From Pseudomonadota bacterium (GTDB lineage Bacteria; Pseudomonadota; Alphaproteobacteria; Caulobacterales; Caulobacteraceae): a stretch of DNA of 5,559 nucleotides. The position numbers and the translations under genes are program-made. Below are positions 4,643 through 5,559 of the stretch, piece after piece. The notes under the pieces are model-generated. The model saw nothing but the letters and a program-made list of their open reading frames with translations, was not told the origin of the DNA and ran no database searches. Within the stretch, counting starts at the first letter, position 1; the number at the start of each line of letters is the position of its first letter. Location: contig JAEXJH010000269.1 of the NCBI GenBank assembly GCA_023445955.1, forward strand, positions 1 to 5,559, in the 5' to 3' direction.

Positions 4643-5559
4643 CAGCTGAATCGCCAGGCCTCTTCGGCCGCGCGCTTGAGGGCGCGGGACTTGTGCAGGG
4701 TCTCGTCGTACTCGGCGTCCGGATCGCTGTCGGCGACAACGCCGCCGCCGGCCTGCACGTACATCATGCCGTCCTTGACCAGCGCCGTGCGCAGCACGAT
4801 GCAGGTGTCGACCGAGCCGTCGGCGCCGAAATAGCCGACCGCGCCGGCATAGCCGATGCCGCGTTTCTCGACTTCCAGCTCGTCGATGATCTCCATGGCC
4901 CGCACCTTGGGCGCGCCCGACAGCGTGCCGGCGGGCAGGGCGGCCATCAGCACGTCGACCGGATCGACGCCGTCGGGCGCAGTGCCCTCGACGTTCGAGA
5001 CGATGTGCATCACATGGCTGTAGCGCTCGATCTTGAAGCTCTCGGTCACGCGGACGTTCGGCCCCTTCGGACGCTCAGCCGGGGCGTTGCGGCCTTGATG
5101 GTTGAGCATGGCCACACGACCCACGTCATTGCGGCCTAGGTCCAGCAGCATCAGGTGCTCGGCGCGTTCCTTGGGATCGGCCAGCAGCTCGGCTTCCAGC
5201 GCCGCGTCCTGCTCGGGCGTGGCGCCGCGCGGACGGGTGCCGGCGATCGGCCGGATGGTGATCTTGTTGTCGCGCAGGCGGACCAGGATCTCGGGGCTGG
5301 AGCCCACGAGGTGGAAGCCGTCGAGGTTCAGGAAGAACAGGAACGGCGACGGATTGGTTCGGCGCAGCGAGCGGTATAGCGCGAACGGCGGCAGGTCGAA
5401 GGGGCTGCGGAAGCGGTGGCTGGCCACGACCTGGAAGATGTCGCCGGCGGCGATGTAGTCCTTGGCCCGTGCCACCATGCCGAGGAAATCGTCGGGCGCG
5501 ATGTTCGAGACCTGGGCGGGAGCGGGAATCTCGGTCGGGTTCTGCCGCGCCTCGACCGG
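4642..5559 (-). CDS. trpE: anthranilate synthase component I, N-terminal part outside window
   Basis: About 305 C-terminal residues are visible; the frame runs off the right edge, and the ATG at 5478 is internal because conserved sequence continues upstream of it. The enzyme makes anthranilate from chorismate with ammonia from TrpG. Chorismate-binding motifs (visible numbering) are SSPEIL (87-92), RPIAGTRPRG (103-112), DPKERAEHLMLLDLGRND (128-145), LPAGTLSGAPK (208-218) and GGGVVADSDPDAEY (271-284). The alanine in PIAGT, where PabB-type enzymes usually have the lysine of PIKGT, argues for anthranilate rather than aminodeoxychorismate synthase. Between RND and ERYSHV there are 32 residues rather than the 18 I recall in E. 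coli and Bacillus TrpE. The N-terminal LLES tryptophan-binding region is not visible, so feedback inhibition cannot be judged. It ends with TGA 4642-4644, 347 bp before trpG in the same direction. Confidence 0.95.
   Translation of the reverse strand, partial: PVEARQNPTEIPAPAQVSNIAPDDFLGMVARAKDYIAAGDIFQVVASHRFRSPFDLPPFALYRSLRRTNPSPFLFFLNLDGFHLVGSSPEILVRLRDNKITIRPIAGTRPRGATPEQDAALEAELLADPKERAEHLMLLDLGRNDVGRVAMLNHQGRNAPAERPKGPNVRVTESFKIERYSHVMHIVSNVEGTAPDGVDPVDVLMAALPAGTLSGAPKVRAMEIIDELEVEKRGIGYAGAVGYFGADGSVDTCIVLRTALVKDGMMYVQAGGGVVADSDPDAEYDETLHKSRALKRAAEEAWRFS

Noticed and set aside
4693..5458. Plus-strand open frames opposite trpE
   Set aside because: They are composition-driven shadows of a conserved enzyme; no motif, no ribosome binding site of note.
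5476..5478. ATG at 5478 as the start of trpE
   Set aside because: Upstream codons to the window edge remain in frame with plausible TrpE linker sequence, and a protein starting there would lack the whole N-terminal domain.

Overview
The window is a high-GC stretch with strong G/C bias at third codon positions. It looks like an alphaproteobacterial chromosome, most likely Caulobacter or a close relative. Three observations support this: a -10 element matching the Caulobacter housekeeping consensus GCTANAWC upstream of trpG, few GANTC (CcrM) sites, and a leftmost protein whose sequence resembles the N-terminal surface-anchoring region of the Caulobacter S-layer protein RsaA. The assignment is inference; no search was run.

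Right half (about 1879-5559, minus strand): tryptophan biosynthesis from chorismate to indole-3-glycerol phosphate, apart from the PRA isomerase step (trpF not seen). trpE enters from the right edge with its N-terminus missing. It ends at 4642 next to a weak terminator-like hairpin. A small plus-strand gene (4410-4619) encoding a 69-residue single-pass membrane protein lies between trpE and trpG, antisense to the trp direction. A 115-bp divergent spacer then precedes trpG. trpG, trpD and trpC form a tight operon: 8 nt between trpG and trpD, and an ATGA overlap between trpD and trpC. TrpE and TrpG make anthranilate, TrpD adds the phosphoribosyl group, and TrpC forms the indole ring after TrpF isomerisation. 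The trpG promoter candidate leaves a leader of only about 15 nt, so a leader-peptide attenuator does not fit there.

Left half (1-1793): trpC is followed, after a nested inverted repeat, by a PlsC-type acyltransferase and a class I SAM-dependent methyltransferase on the same strand. The methyltransferase meets the plus-strand RsaA-anchor-like gene tail to tail, and one CTAG palindrome supplies both stop codons.

The biosynthetic genes look intact and ordinary, and I found no convincing undescribed system. The points most worth a second look are the small membrane-protein gene that splits trpE from trpGDC, the nested inverted repeat after trpC, the exact 18-bp palindrome inside trpG, and the anchor-domain-like protein at the left edge. 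I see no tRNA, rRNA, CRISPR array or insertion sequence.
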